A stretch of 64,000 nucleotides of DNA from Pholis gunnellus (GCA_910591455.2 OU342807.1:1022747-1086746), one strand, 5' to 3'; counted from the first letter of the stretch, positions 34,701 through 47,199 are shown. Notes: generated by a model from the letters alone, not told the origin. Numbers and translations: made by a program.

Positions 34701-37700
34701 CTGGAGGATGTGATGAAGAACAGAAAGGGAGGAGAGCTGCCCAAGACCCTGACTGAGATGTATGTAGAATTCTTGGTGTTTCAGACAGGTCAGACAAAAA
34801 AGAAGTATGACCAAAAAGAGTTCAATCAGTACATTAAATCATTAGCAAAACTGTCTTTTCACCAGCTGGAAAAGGGCAATCTGGTCTTCTATGAGAAAGA
34901 TCTGAAAGAGAGTGGCATTGATGTCAGTGAAGCCTCAAAGTGCTCAGGAGTGTTCACAGAGATCTTCAGAGAGGAACGTGGGAGGAAGAATAAAGACAAG
35001 ATGTTTAGCTTTGTCCATCTGAGTGTTCAGGAGTTTCTGGCAGCGCTCTACGTCAGAATGGAAGTCGTTAACAGAAGCAAGAATGTGATGTTGGAGCCAG
35101 GGCAAACTTGTGGCTATAATGTGCGAATTGTTGTCAACAAAATATCTGAGGTCCACAGGTTTGCTATTAAAAAGGCCTTGAAGAGTGAAAATGGACACCT
35201 GGACCTGTTCCTCCGATTCCTCCTGGGTCTTTCACTGGAGACCAATCAGACTCATCTAGAAGACCTACTGAAAAAGAAAAGTAGCTCACGGGCCAATCGG
35301 AAAACAGTCAAGTACATCAAGGAGAAGCTCAGAGAGAATCTGTCTCCAGAGAAAAGCATCAATCTGTTCCACTGTCTGAATGAACTGAATGATCGTTCTC
35401 TGGAGGACGAGATCCAAGAGTCCCTGAGATCAGGACTTCTCTCCACTGATGAACTGTCTCCTGCTCAGTGGTCAGCTCTGGTCTTCATCTTACTGACATC
35501 AGAAAAAGATCTGGACGTGTTTGACCTGAAGAAATACTCTGCTTCAGAGAAGGCTCTTCTGAGGATGCTGCCAGTGGTCAAAGCCTCCAACAAAGCTCTG
35601 TAAGTACTCAGATAACTGCCTCTAACAGCTTTATCACATGAGCAGAGTAGTTCTTAACTAATGAAAGTCTTCTGTTGCCAGATTCAGTAAACAAATTGAT
35701 TAGTTGATCAATTGAAAAACATGCAAATTGTTTCTTCAGTTTCATTGCAACTCCACAGATTAATGCAGTTTTGAAATGAAAACAATGTCACTTTGTTGTT
35801 CAATTAAGACTAAAAGTTATTGGGGATTGGGATCCATTAATTGCTGTTAGATTCAGCCCTGTCTCCTAAAAATTACTTTCCCCCAAAACTAAAATGCATT
35901 CTCAATTACATTTGACTAGAAACGTATTTTCTCCCTGATTACGTTTGTGTTTGACGTATTACAAATACTGTAGCGACCCTTGGTCAAGACAGCTACGAGA
36001 CGTGCTCTTATCTGTGGTGTTTTATTATCGGACAGTACACAGGCTACTGTGGGCCGTAGCCTACGCCAAACAACAGTCTGTCCATTAAACGTTCTCCCCA
36101 ACTTAACCATCTGCTTCCGGTTCTCCCCCCAGACTCGCAGCACCAACACAACAACATCCTCATGAGGCCTTCACTGACTTCCGTAAATGCAATCACCAAC
36201 TTATTGATAACACAATAACACTTATAACATAACTCAGTCCGTTACAATACGTTTCTCATCAACATATCTTTGCCGTAATCTAGTCTTTATTATTTTTCTG
36301 TGATCTGCCTCACCTCTACCCCCACCACCCACGAGTTGTTGCCCCGCAGCCTGTTCCGAGGGCTGACGGACCTGACGACGGGGTGCCTCGCGGGTGCACT
36401 CGGAACCATAAAACCAAGTCCGGGATTTTACCTGGGGAACGTTCTGGAGGTATTGTGGCCGGGTGATGTGCCTCGTTGCTGGGGAGGAATGAGTCGAGAG
36501 TGGCGGGGTGTTGTGAGGTATATTTTATTTATTTGTATCCATCTAACCGTAACCCTGCCCTAACCCTAACCATAACCATAACTTCCACCAGGAAGCCACG
36601 TCCCAACCCAAACCTAACCCTTAAGACAGTCACGATTACTCCAGAATTTTACCCGCGGGCCTTTGTGGAGGTATTGTAGCCGCGTAATGTTCCTCGTTGC
36701 TCGGCCTGGATGAGCGTGTGTCTGCCGGAGACAGGCGGCGTGTTTTGGTGGTATCTCGGCCGACAATTTGGCGTTGTTCCCGGGGGTGGATGAGCGCGTA
36801 TTGTGGTAGTATTCTGACCGCGTAATCAAACTCAATGCTCGGCTTCAAAATCAGTGCGAAGTAGAGGCGGTGGTGGAGAGGGAAAAAAGGTTAAAGTGTT
36901 AAAATGTTGATTAGAAACGGATTTGAAATACGTCAAACATAAACATAATCAGGGAGAAAAGGGAGAAAATACGTTTCTAGTCAAATGTAATTGAGAATGC
37001 ATTTTAGTTTTGGGGGAACGTAATTTTTAGAAGACAGATTCCAGTAATACACACAATAAAAGGTAAAAACCCTCTCTGTACCTGAGACTCTTCTTCGATT
37101 GTTCAATTTATAAACTCAGAAATGTTATATTTTACATTGAAGACAAAAAAAAAATAGTATTGTGTTTGTCTTCATCACTAACTCTCCTTCAGGCTGAGTG
37201 GCTGTAATCTGTCAGAGAGAAGCTGTAAAGCTCTGTCATCAGTCCTCAGCTCCCCGTCCTCTAGTCTGAGAGAGCTGGACCTGAGTAACAACAACCTGAA
37301 GGATTCAGGAGTCAAGCTGCTGTCTGCTGGACAGAAGAGTTCACACTGTACACTGAAAACCCTCAGGTCAGGTTTAACAAACCTATAAATGGTGAACCAG
37401 AACTTTCATATGGTGTATTGTCATTTGTCTTTACTCAGTTTACCACTTTTCATCTATGACAGTACTGCCTATATAAATATAAGTGTAAGTTATATCAAAT
37501 GTAGATAGAAATGTTTTCACACATGTGATGTTCATATTTTAGGTTGAGTGGCTGTAATCTGTCAGAGAGAAGCTGTGAAGCTCTGTCATCAGTCCTCAGC
37601 TCCCAGTCCTCTAGTCTGAGAGAGCTGGACATGAGTAACAACGACCTGCAGGATTCAGGAGTCAAGCTGCTGTCTGCTGGACTGGAGAGCCAATACTGTC

Positions 37701-40700
37701 AATTAAAGATTCTCAGGTCACAATTCATCTTCTGTTTATCTGATAGCCCTTTAAATTTTGTTTCATATATATGTGGTCTTAAAATATACTTGAGTTGGAG
37801 ACAACTACACTCATTACGGTTATGAAACATTAGCGAGTAAAAAGCAGATACTTTATCAATCTGTTCAACAAGCAAGATCATGTAAGCCAGGAGGACAAAG
37901 GACAGGAGGACAGGAGGACAGAAGGACAAAGGACAGAAGGATGGAGGACAGGTGGACAGAGGACGGGAAGAATGACTGATACTGACTGATGTCTGTGTTC
38001 TTCATTCTTTATAAACTTCACTCAAATGATATTCATTTTATTGACATGTTCTCGAAACCCCAACGCAATCTGCATAGAAATGAGTTGCGTATTTGTGGTC
38101 CAAGCATACAGATAGATGGGCAGGAACCGGGAGTCCAGGGAGTGGCTAAGTCCTCACTTCCCGATGTAGAGTCCGATTCGGACTCTTTGCTTGCGATCAT
38201 CGAGGCCGATGGACCGGGGTCGCAAGGGAGTATTGTGAAGGAAAAATGGGAAGGGGAAAGAGAGAGGGAAGGTGGCTGTCTCCCCCCCATCCAACGGGGG
38301 TTACCCCCTCTGTGGGCGAGGAGGGAATAAGTGCAGATGAGAGTAGACCTGTCCTGCATTCACCACAGACACTGCCATCACCTGTGCCTTCGCCATCACC
38401 TCCACTTTGGAGGTCCAAGCGTGCTACGGTTCATTCTAACCCGCACCGGCTGCCGAGGTCTGCGGTAAGTCATCTCAGGGAGAAGGGAGTAGCTCCTGTA
38501 GGGGTGGCGCAGTTGCAGCAGACTTGCGTGGCGGTGCTGAAACAGGTTTTTTCAGGGTTAGCTGAAGGATTGGGGAAGGTTGATGTGGGATCTGGATGGG
38601 ACATATGCCATCAGTGGGACACTGAGTGATTAAGGGGGGGTGAATGTAACCAAGTGGAACTGACGGGGTGTGACTATTGGGTCTGCCGGACCGGTAATTG
38701 GGTGCACGGCTAATTAGGTGGAAAGATGCACCTGCTGGCAAATCGCGTCCTTTGTCTTTCTCCCCGCCGTCACAAGTGGGTGTGCTGAATCGGCTCTCTG
38801 TCTCGGCCACCACAAGCTGGGGTGCTGAGTTATTTACTCTCTCTCCCGCAACAAGCGGAGACGTAGCGTGAGGCCGCATGCTAAGTTGCTTCGGTAGCGC
38901 AGTGTCTGGGAGGCATCCGGTACAGAGGGGACAGTGTGTGTTTGGGGGATGGCTGGTTCAGATATATATGGTTTTCATTATGTATTTCATGTGCTGGGGA
39001 ATTGGGTACAATTAAGAAATATGTTAATGTTGTATTTGTTTTTTAAAGAGCTTCCTGAGCAGTGCACACAATGGTAGCTGGGGGGGAATCCAAGTGGGGG
39101 TGGCTGGGTTGCTGAACAGTCGGTGGGTTAAGGTAGTTTCTTTTGGGTTTGTTTTCTGTTCTCTACACACTTGGAAAGGGAGGAGTGAGCTGAGGGGATT
39201 TAGTTGGTTGCAACCTGCAGCTCACTACTAGATGTCACTAAATCTTACACACTGTTCCTTTAAAGGTGCAACGTGACTGAAAGAGTAGATGAAAGTTAAT
39301 GTAATATAATTGTGTGTCTCCAGCCTGTCAGGCTGTCTGGTCACAGAGGAAGGCTGTTCTTCTCTGGCTTCAGCTCTGAGATCCAACCCCTCCCATCATC
39401 TGAGAGAGCTGGACCTGAGCTACAATCATCCAGGAGTCTCAGGAGTGAAGCTGCTGTCTGCTGGACCAGAGGATCCACACTGGAAACTGGACACTCTCAG
39501 GTATGAAGAGACAACAAGAGCTCACAGTCTGTTGGTTCACAGTCTGATAACAGTGAAGACAGTAGCTGATGTTGTGAGAGTCCCTGTCCCCACTGAGACG
39601 GACCTCCTCACGTCAGACCAGGATCTGGTGTTGGTCATTTATTGATCATTCTTTTTGACAAATATGGTGTCAAAGTGTTTATAGAACATTTTACAAACTT
39701 CTCAAGCGGTTCAAAGTTAGTTCTTGACCTTGAAAACAGCAGTTGACAAAATAATGTCAGCTCAGGGTCCATTTAGTATCTGTTCTGGAGCTCTCCATTA
39801 CATTCAGCAGATCTATGGATTCTTTACATTTGTTTGGTAAAACTAATGTCCATAAAATGATTTAACGTTACATATTTAAGTATCAAATCCAGTGTTGATG
39901 TTTATGGAAGAGGTGAAGACATACAAAATAATAACAATAGTCACTACAATAATCATCATCATCATCATCTTCATCATCATCCGGCGCCGCACGAGTTGCA
40001 GCCCTTCACAGCAGCCCTTCACAGCAGCTCCTGCTCACCACTGAGCTTTTCTTTTATGTCTAGTTATTTGTGTTACTTTTTTCATTTATTTAATTTCATT
40101 AACAGTAGTGCTCTATGGCAGCTAGCTACGTCGAGTTTGTCGTCTTCTATTTGCTGCTTATTGCACTTTTCACCACCGTGTCCGGGGATCCAGCAGCAGT
40201 CATGGTCCCATTGTCTACACCAGGGATCGGCTGTTAGCGTACCGGGACACGGCGGCACTGCTACCTGAGGAGAGACCCGAGGTTCCCCGCGAGCTGAGGA
40301 GGAAGAGACACGGAGGCCGAGCTGGGGCAGAGCGTCGCTCCAGGAGACGTTTTAAACTCATCCTCCCCTCCATCATCAGGGGAAACAAACTGTCTCTCCC
40401 CAACAAGATGGACGAGCTATCAGCGCTAACTCGCCATCAGAGGGAATACCGCGAGTGTAGCCTCATGGTGTTTACGGAGACATGGCTAACGGAGCTAATT
40501 CCGGACACGCATGCTACACTGGACGTGTTCCGTATCATACGGGTGGACGGGACAATGGAGAGCGGTAAGAGGAAGGGAAGAGGTCTGCCAGTGTTTGTTG
40601 ATGATAGATGGTGTAACTCTGGGCACATCACTATTATAGAGCAGAACTGTACCAAGGACATTGAGCTGTTAGCCGTTAGCATGAGGCCAAGCTACCTACC

Positions 40701-43700
40701 AAGAGAATTCTCGCATGTTATCGTGATAGCTGCGTACGTTCCCCCCTCTGCTAACGCTGAGGCGGCCTGTGACGTCATCCACTCGGTGACAAGCAGGCTG
40801 CTGACACAACACGCCAATGCACTCCTCCTTCTCTCTGGTGACTTTAATCATGCCCCTCCGTCCTCCACTCTGCCCATATTCACCCAATACGTCACATGCC
40901 ACACCAGAGACAATAAAACACTGGATCTCTTGTATGCCAACACCAAGGAGGCATACTCCTCATCACCTCTCCCTCCCCTGGGAAGATCTGACCACAACCT
41001 GGTGCACCTCCGGCCTTTGTACAAACCTCTTGTACAGAGGCAGCCAGCTGTGACCCGCACAGTAAAAAGATGGAAGCGAGGAGGCTCTGAAGGACTGTTT
41101 TGACTCTACTGTGTGGGAAGTATTCTGTGATGACCATGGGGAGGACATTGACAGTCTCACTGACTGCCCTCACAAGACCCTCCTCAAGGAGAAGAAGAGG
41201 GTCTTTAGATCAGGAAACAAGGAGGAGCTGAAGACTGTGCAGAGGGAGCTGAGGAGGAAGATCAGGGAGGGGAAAAAGACTACAGGACGAAGATGGAGGA
41301 TCAGCTGCAGCAGAACAACATCAGCGGGGTCTGGAAGAGCCTCAAGGCGATGTCTGGATACAAGGGGCCCAACCAACAGCCTACGGGGTCCAAGAGTGGG
41401 TGAATGACCTGAACTTATTCTTTAACAGATTCGATCAGTCATCCACCCCTCCCCCATCCAGTCCTCCTTGCTGCTGCAACCTCCTTTGGCTGCACCCCCT
41501 GTTTGGCTGCACCCCCTGTAGATTGTAGAAATTACACCTAAACTGTGCGTAAAGTGTCCTTATTCTTTGATCGCTGGGTAATCGTCATCACCTCTTAGTT
41601 ACAGCATTATATTGATGAACAGTAGATGTTCATATAGCAGTACTTTTAAAATAAAAGTGCACAATACACTACTTTTGAATTCATTATTGAACTTTGCCAT
41701 AACAATGCGATTGATCGCAATTAAAAATTGTAATTTTTCCCCAGCACTAATATTTATAGTATACTTTAAACAGTTAAATATATTGTTCAATTTGAAGAAA
41801 AACATTTGCCTTGGCAATAAAAAAAAAGCCTTCGTCATTTTGTCCTTTTTTTTTTTTAAGTATCAGTTCAGGCACCGTTTAGGCACCGGTATCGTTTTAA
41901 AAGTATCGTATTAGCACCTGTATCGGAAAAAACCCAAACGATACCCATCCCTACCTACGACACACCGCCCTCACTCCCCAACTTGTCCTTCACAACTTTC
42001 CAGGTGAGAAAAGAGCTGATAAGGTTCAAGGTGAGAAAGGCCACGGGTCCAGACGGCATCAGCTCAAGGCTCCTCAGGTCCAGCGCAGACCAGCAGGATA
42101 GTGGAGCACGTCTTCAACTTGAGCTTGAAGCTGGGGAGAGGACCACAGCTGTGGAAAACATCCTGCGTTGTCACGGGGCATGGTGGAGGACTCAAGCGCA
42201 GACCAGGCAGAGTAGCGTGTAGAAGTTGTTTTAATGAACAATTCAAAACAAACAGCAGACTTACAGGCACAATGGGGCATCCACGGAAGAGACAAGGGAA
42301 GAGGGGAGGAAATCCAGCAGGACAGGAAACAGGGCAGGCAGACAGGGAAACCAGTAACAGGACAAGCCGAACGGGCGGGTAGACATAGCAAGAATCTGGC
42401 AAGGAGTGACTGATGGGCAGGAGCTTATGAAGAGGGAAGAACAGGTGAGAAGAGTTGTGCTGATGAGGGGGAAGTGCTTGATTACTAATCAGCGGCAGGT
42501 GAAGGGAATTAGGCTGAGGGAGTGACTGACAGGTAGAGTGGAGTAACACAGACACACAGAACACAGAGGCAAAGCCTAATCGTGACATGCGTGGTACCAG
42601 TCCCAAAGACCCCGCGACCCAAGGACTTCAACAGCTTCAGGCCGGTGGCGCTAACATCCCACCTGATGAAGACGCTGGAGAGGCTGGACTTTGTACATCT
42701 CCGCCCCCTGGTGAGCTCATCTCTGGACCCACTCCAGTTCGCCTATCAATCTGTCATCGGTGTGGATGACGCTGTCATCTACCTGCTACACAGATGCCTT
42801 TCTCACCTGGAAGAGGCTGGAAGCACTGTGAGAGTCATGTGTTAATATATCCAGAGCCTTCAACACCATCCAGCCTTTGCTTCTGAGGGACAAGTTGGAG
42901 CAGACCGGGTTGGACCACCACCTCACTGCATGGATCTTAGACTACCTCACCAACCGTCCACAGTATGTGCGGATACGGGAGTGTGAGTCTGACCTGGTGT
43001 CCTGCATCACGGGGGCCCCACAAGGAACCATCCTAGCTCCATTCCTCTTCACCATCTACACCTCAGACTTCACACACAACTCTCCTAACTGCCACCTGCT
43101 AAAGTTCTCTGATGACTCTGAAATCGTCGGCCTCATTTCCGCCGATGATGACAGGGAATACAGGGAACTGAACCAGGACTTCATAGGATGGTGCCAGCGG
43201 AACCGCCTCCAGATCAACTCCGGTAAAACCAAAGAACTGGTGGTGGACTTCCCTCTCCTCCGACACCAGTGAACATCCAGGGAAAGGACATTGAGATGGT
43301 GAGATCTTATAAGTACCTGGGTGTTCACTTGAACAATAAACTGGACTGCACTGATCACACACATGCACTTTATAAAAAGGGTCAGAGCAGACTCTATCTG
43401 CTGAGGAGACTCAGGTCTTTTGGAGTGCAGGGAGCTCTCCTGAGGACCTTCTTTGACTCCGTGGTGGCATCAGCCATCTTCTATGGAGTGGTCTGCTGGG
43501 GCAGCAGCATCTCGACAGCTGACAGGATCAGACTCAACAAACTCATCAAGAAGGCAGCAGTGTGCTGGGGTGTCCACTGGATACGGTGGAGGTGCTGGGA
43601 GACAGGAGGACGATGGCTAAACTATCATCCCTGATGAACAACACCTCCCACCCCATGCGGGACGCCCTGCAGCTCTGTGCAGCTCCTTCAGCCGCCGGCT

Positions 43701-45453
43701 GATTCACCCCCATTGTGTGAAGGAGAGGTACCGCAGGTCCTTCCTACATATACATATACATATACATATAAATATATACATATATATGTATGTATATATG
43801 GTGTGTGAAGGAGAGGTTCCGCAGGTCCTTCCTGCTGCTGTCAGGCTGCACAACCAGCTGTGCTCCCAGTAGACCACACAACACTAACAACACTAAACAT
43901 CTGTGCAATAGAAACACATTGTGCAATAAAAAAGAATGAATACTCTGTCTATAATGTTTTTAGTTTTATATTTAGTTATTGTGGATTTTTGTACTTTTTT
44001 ACTTCGTTGATATTCTTACTGTTTATTACTTATTTATATTACTGCTGCTCTTGTTTGTTGCTCTGTATCTTGTTGCTCTGTATCTTGTTGCTCTGTCCAC
44101 TTTGCTGCTGTGATCCTGTAAATGTCCTCACTGCGGGACTAATAGAGGATTATCTTACAGTATTAATCATCATTGTCAAGTTAAACAGGGTTTTTCTTTT
44201 ATGTAAATAGAAGAAATATAAAGAACTGAAAAAGATTTAAGCTAATTGGCGTTCTGCGGTTCTCCTCGGTGGTCTCGGTCTACGGCTGAAGGGGCTCTGA
44301 AGTGACTTCAGTGGGACGTTCGGGGGCTGAGAGGCATCGTCCAGAACACTGAGTAGATTCCTCAGCATCCTCCTCTCTGAAACCTCCACCACAGAAGCAG
44401 CTTTCCTGATGAGCTTGTTGAGTCTCTTAGCATCAGCTGCCTTCACCCTGCTGCTCCAGCACACTACAGAGGAGAAGATGACGCTGCTCACGCTGACTTT
44501 AGCCCCTAAAGCTGATGCTGGGTCTGATCTTATGGGACACAAGCTGTTGCTCATTGTAAAGCTGAATCCAAGATACAAACCTCTCTGTTTAACACTGACT
44601 TGAACAGCTTTTGGTCTCCACTTTAAATGATGTTTAATCCATTTTTACAGTTTGTGTATAAAATGTGTTTGTCTGAATGGAGGATCTGAGTGAAGGTTGA
44701 TGAAGATCAGTGATGATGATGAAGCTTCATTCTGACTCTGTTTCTTCCTCCAGGGTTGAACCTGCTGGAGCTCAGTGGCTGAAACCTGGTCTGAGGAAGT
44801 GTGAGTGTTCACTTTGATTCATGAAGTCTCAAATAAACCCATCAGCTGTGTTTGATGATGAACTGATGCTGTTTCATGTCTCCTTCTGTCCTTCAGATTC
44901 CTGTGAACTCACAATCGACACAAACACAGTGAACGAATTCATCAAACTGTCTGATGACAACAGGGAGGTGAAATATGTGGGAGTGGATCAGTCATATCCT
45001 GATCATCCAGACAGGTTTGACGACTGTCCTCAGCTGCTGTGTAGAACTGGTCTGACTGGTCGCTGTTACTGGGAGGTCGAGTGGAGTTATAGAGTTTCTA
45101 TATCAGTGAGTTACAGAGGAATCAGAAGGAAAGGAAAGAGTGATGACTGTGTGTTTGGAAAGAATGATCAGTCCTGGTGTCTGGAGTGCGTTCATGGTCA
45201 TTACTCTGTCCTTCACAATAACATCACAACACAACTCTCCTCCTCCCCCTCCTCCTCTGGTAGAGTAGCAGTATATGTGGACTGTCCTGCTGGCTCTCTG
45301 TCCTTCTACAGAGTCTCCTTTGACACACTGATCCACCTCCACACCTTCAACACCACATTCACTGAACCTCTTTATCCTGGGTTTGGGTTCAGGTTCAGGT
45401 TTGGTTCAATGTATCTGTGTTCTCTGGAGGAGGGAGAGTCTCCTCCTCTGTAA
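28497..45453 (+). CDS. Gene B: PYRIN-FISNA-NACHT-LRR-B30.2 NLR, 1096 aa
   Basis: Paralogue of gene A with the same presumed role as a cytosolic immune sensor. Coding exons: 28497-28761, 32854-32913, 33763-35599, 37193-37366, 37543-37716, 39324-39500, 44754-44800, 44897-45453; 3291 nt in total, in frame throughout. Walker A GIAGIGKT is at residues 211-218. Compared with gene A it lacks the 64-residue Ser/Gly linker, has six extra residues after QTCG in the NACHT-distal region, and differs most in B30.2. Its introns are much larger because of transposon insertions (28762-32853, 35600-37192, 37717-39323, 39501-44753). No disabling mutation is seen. Whether the 5.2-kb LINE-filled last intron is spliced efficiently is unknown. 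Confidence 0.83.
29274..29692. mobile_element. Nonautonomous insertion unique to gene B
   Basis: Interrupts sequence that is continuous in gene A (12905-12960). Purine-rich with CAGGCAG motifs, somewhat like 42171-42586. No coding capacity. Confidence 0.45.
29829..30484. mobile_element. hAT-like element, CAGGGGTCTCAAACTC ends
   Basis: Left end CAGGGGTCTCAAACTC, right end GAGTTTGAGGCCCCTG, an inverted pair. I see no matching 8-bp target duplication. No transposase. Confidence 0.55.
30718..31867. mobile_element. hAT-like element, CAGTGGCGGGCC ends
   Basis: Ends CAGTGGCGGGCCGT and ACGGCCCGCCACTG. ATTTATAC occurs at 30709-30716 and 31868-31875, a target duplication (one extra G on the left). 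A piece of the GTAACGGTTC-type element (about 31500-31760) lies inside. Confidence 0.65.
32221..32412. repeat. Intron segment duplicated within gene B
   Basis: Matches 33025-33218, and gene A 13649-13850, closely, ending in a poly-C run at 32414-32428. Gene A has a single copy, so the duplication is specific to gene B. Confidence 0.65.
32854..32913 (+). CDS. Gene B exon: short acidic linker
   Basis: 60 nt, phase 1-1, equivalent to 13485-13544 in gene A, with DDADDGETSENRG at its start. Confidence 0.7.
33763..35599 (+). CDS. Gene B exon: FISNA-NACHT-winged-helix region
   Basis: 1837-nt open exon. DEMVLGVHISS start, GIAGIGKT, LDGLDESR, ITTRPAA, FSFVHLSVQEFLAALY. Donor CT|GTAAGT at 35599. About 95% identical to gene A in protein by eye. 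Confidence 0.9.
35859..37037. mobile_element. Long-TIR transposon with empty site in gene A
   Basis: About 110-bp terminal inverted repeats: 35859-35965 starts CTGTCTCCTAAAAATTAC and the right end reads in reverse CTGTCTTCTAAAAATTACG. The matching intron in gene A (16125-16140) runs through without it, so the site is empty there. The interior has CpG-rich tandem-like halves near 36410-36485 and 36645-36705 and a short CCCTAACCCTAACC stretch. No transposase. Confidence 0.75.
37193..37366 (+). CDS. Gene B exon: LRR 1
   Basis: 174 nt, phase 2-2; LRELDLSNNNLKDSGVKLLS. Confidence 0.85.
37543..37716 (+). CDS. Gene B exon: LRR 2
   Basis: 174 nt, phase 2-2; LRELDMSNNDLQDSGVKLLS. Met replaces Leu in the LxxLxLS pattern. 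Confidence 0.85.
38050..39160 (+). mobile_element. Insertion unique to gene B with open reading frames
   Basis: Flanks match gene A (17040 and 17195), which lacks it. Compositionally distinct and GC-rich. Two overlapping frames (37989-38330, 38246-38629) read as one Pro/Ser-rich protein with a frame change, including DVESDSDSLLAIIEADGP and PSPVPSPSPP. No domain recognised; perhaps a retroelement fragment. Confidence 0.35.
39324..39500 (+). CDS. Gene B exon: LRR 3
   Basis: 177 nt, phase 2-2; LSGCLVTEEGCSSLASALRS. Pro replaces Leu near the end (AGPEDPH). Confidence 0.85.
41510..41955. mobile_element. Element nested in the LINE
   Basis: Interrupts the LINE between endonuclease and reverse transcriptase. 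Right end AAACGATACCCATCCCTA is a typical DNA-transposon terminus; the left end is unclear. Confidence 0.4.
42171..42586. mobile_element. Nonautonomous element nested in the LINE
   Basis: Splits the reverse-transcriptase frame. Ends TCACG and CGTGA; flanks CTGCGTTG and ATGCGTGG look like a mutated 8-bp target duplication. Confidence 0.55.
44246..44602 (-). mobile_element. L2-like LINE 3' fragment (copy 3 of 3)
   Basis: Minus-strand frame over 44237-44578, like 858-1250, including KRLNKLIRKAASVVEVSERR. Confidence 0.65.
44754..44800 (+). CDS. Gene B exon: LRR-B30.2 linker
   Basis: 47 nt, VEPAGAQWLKPGLRK with split codons at both ends. Confidence 0.8.
44897..45453 (+). CDS. Gene B exon: B30.2 (PRY-SPRY) domain
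   Basis: 557 nt to the stop at 45451. PRY LTIDTNTVNEFIKLSDD; SPRY CYWEVEWSYRV, ISVSYRGI, DQSWCLE, AVYVDCPAGSLSFY. Serine loop short (SSSPSSSG). AATAAA at 45509-45514. Confidence 0.88.
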
Positions 45454-46609
45454 AAACTCACACTGCTGACGATCACATTCAGATCAATATAACAAAATAT
45501 AATCAACAAATAAATCACTTTTATATATTATTATGGAGAAAACAATCAACCTTTATTGATCCCTCGGTGACATTCAGAAATGAATACTTTAGTACTTTCA
45601 CTTTCATTGTGAATGCAGGACTTTCAGGTTTTACTACTTTAACTTAAAGATCCGTTGAAGACTTTTGGATGAATGAACATAATATTAATAAGTATATTTT
45701 CATCATCACTTGAAGATCAGAATCGTTGTGTTTCGTTCCCTTAGAATGAGCAAAAGTGATGATTGTGTAATTGATGGAAACAGAAATCTTTGTGTTTCAT
45801 GAACTTCAGGTTGGGCTCTGATGTTTCCGTTTTCATCACTTTGTTCACTCGAGAGGACAAAATCATTCCAAAGACGTCCTCATGAAGCTGAATTCAGCCT
45901 TTGTAGCATCAAGAGTGCGTTCTCCCTCCACTGGGACAAGAGTAGGAATATGTTTTCATTCAGCCTTAAAGCTCAATTATGGAGTTGAGCTTTACTTTAC
46001 TGTCACATCTTATTTTCTTAGTAAAAACAAGTCGATTCTATTGTTTCAGATAAAATCAGGTTCCACACATTTATGCAAATAGATCACAAATATGTAACTT
46101 TAGACAAATGTAGAAATCATTTGACTTTGTAGAAATGTGATTCCAGTTCATCTAAATGTGATGTGAAATATAAAGCAGTGACATATTGAACCAGAATCAG
46201 GTGATTGTTTTACTGAATATGTGACTGATGTACTGAGCTACATCTTTTATTCTTGTTGTTCTGACTGAAAGTTGACATTCAGAAACACAAACAGCTTCAA
46301 CACTTGACTACGAGGTTGAAGAGTGAAATGTGAGGTTTGATTTAGGTCCAGGTCAGATTAACAGGATCCTTTTTAAACAGAGACCACCAATGAGGACTGA
46401 AAGGAAGCACAACAACAACAGTTAACATGAAACAAGTCATGAGTCACATGTGTTTGTACAAGACTATTCTGTCAACATGTAAATAAATTAATTCATATAA
46501 ATATCTGACTCCATCTTTGTTTCTTTGAGACTACTGTGTGAAGTTGTTTCGTTAAGGCTTTTATTGTGGTGTTTCCTGTGTTTTATTTTGAAAGGAACCT
46601 GGTCTCAGG
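45454..46609 (+). repeat. Duplicated 3' flank of the NLR unit (copy 3)
   Basis: Nearly identical to 2133-3290. No gene. Confidence 0.75.
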
Positions 46610-47052
46610 TGGTAAACGTAACTTGACAGAAACACACAAACGGTAGTAGAGCTTCCGGTATTTAATGTGGAGTAAAGAAGTGTATAAATGTGGTAAAAAC
46701 TCCTCTTAGCGCCAGTTGAACAGGTAACAAGGTGTTTAAATTGGTTAATATCTTTGTAAAGATTGAGAGTTAACTTTTACTCGACGCCAGTTAACCGGAT
46801 GTGTTGTTATCAAAGTAAACGTCACTTTGTAGGTGACGTCACACGTTAGCTTAACGGCTACAGGAAGTTCACCAGCTCAGTTTAACATCAACCGCTCGGC
46901 TCTTGAGCTGTTTGATTACCGTAAAGATCAGAATACAGGCGCACTGACTGCGGTCTGTCCGCCTCTGTGTTGAGCTTCTCCGGCTCTGAGGAGGACCCGG
47001 TGTCGCTAACGGGCTCCCTCTAGCGGACCGATCCCGGAACTACACCAGCAGG
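46610..47052 (+). promoter_or_regulatory. Orphan copy of the NLR promoter/leader block
   Basis: TATAAA 46683-46688, CRE 46834-46841, ends CACCAGCAG|GTGGTC. No PYRIN or NACHT exon follows; the similarity ends at a TA repeat (47128-47190). Confidence 0.35.
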
Positions 47053-47140
47053 TGGTCTAAGATGAGCTCATCCTTTATTTGTCCCTCAGAGCAACAACAA
47101 GAAGCATCGGTAAAAAACTAAACAAGTAGATATATATACA

Positions 47141-47174
<34 letters not shown>

Positions 47175-47199
47175 TGTATATATATATATATAGTTATAG

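Larger units (their letters stand above)
39981..44155 (+). mobile_element. L2-like LINE, broken, in the last large intron of gene B
   Basis: Near full-length non-LTR retrotransposon. 40408-41100 is an apurinic-type endonuclease (FTETWL, SGDFNHAPP, GRSDHNLV). The reverse transcriptase follows in pieces: 41983-42145 (KATGPDGISSRLLR), 42585-42841 (KDFNSFRPVALTSH), 42843-43272 (GAPQGTILAPFLFTIY and FSDDS at the catalytic box), 43269-43634. The 3' tail is GCGGGACTAATAGAGGATTA. Frameshifts, stops and two nested elements disable it. Gene A lacks it, so it inserted after duplication. Confidence 0.8.

Noticed and set aside
36550..36575. Telomere-like CCCTAACCCTAACC
   Set aside because: Only about two units inside a transposon interior, with no array.
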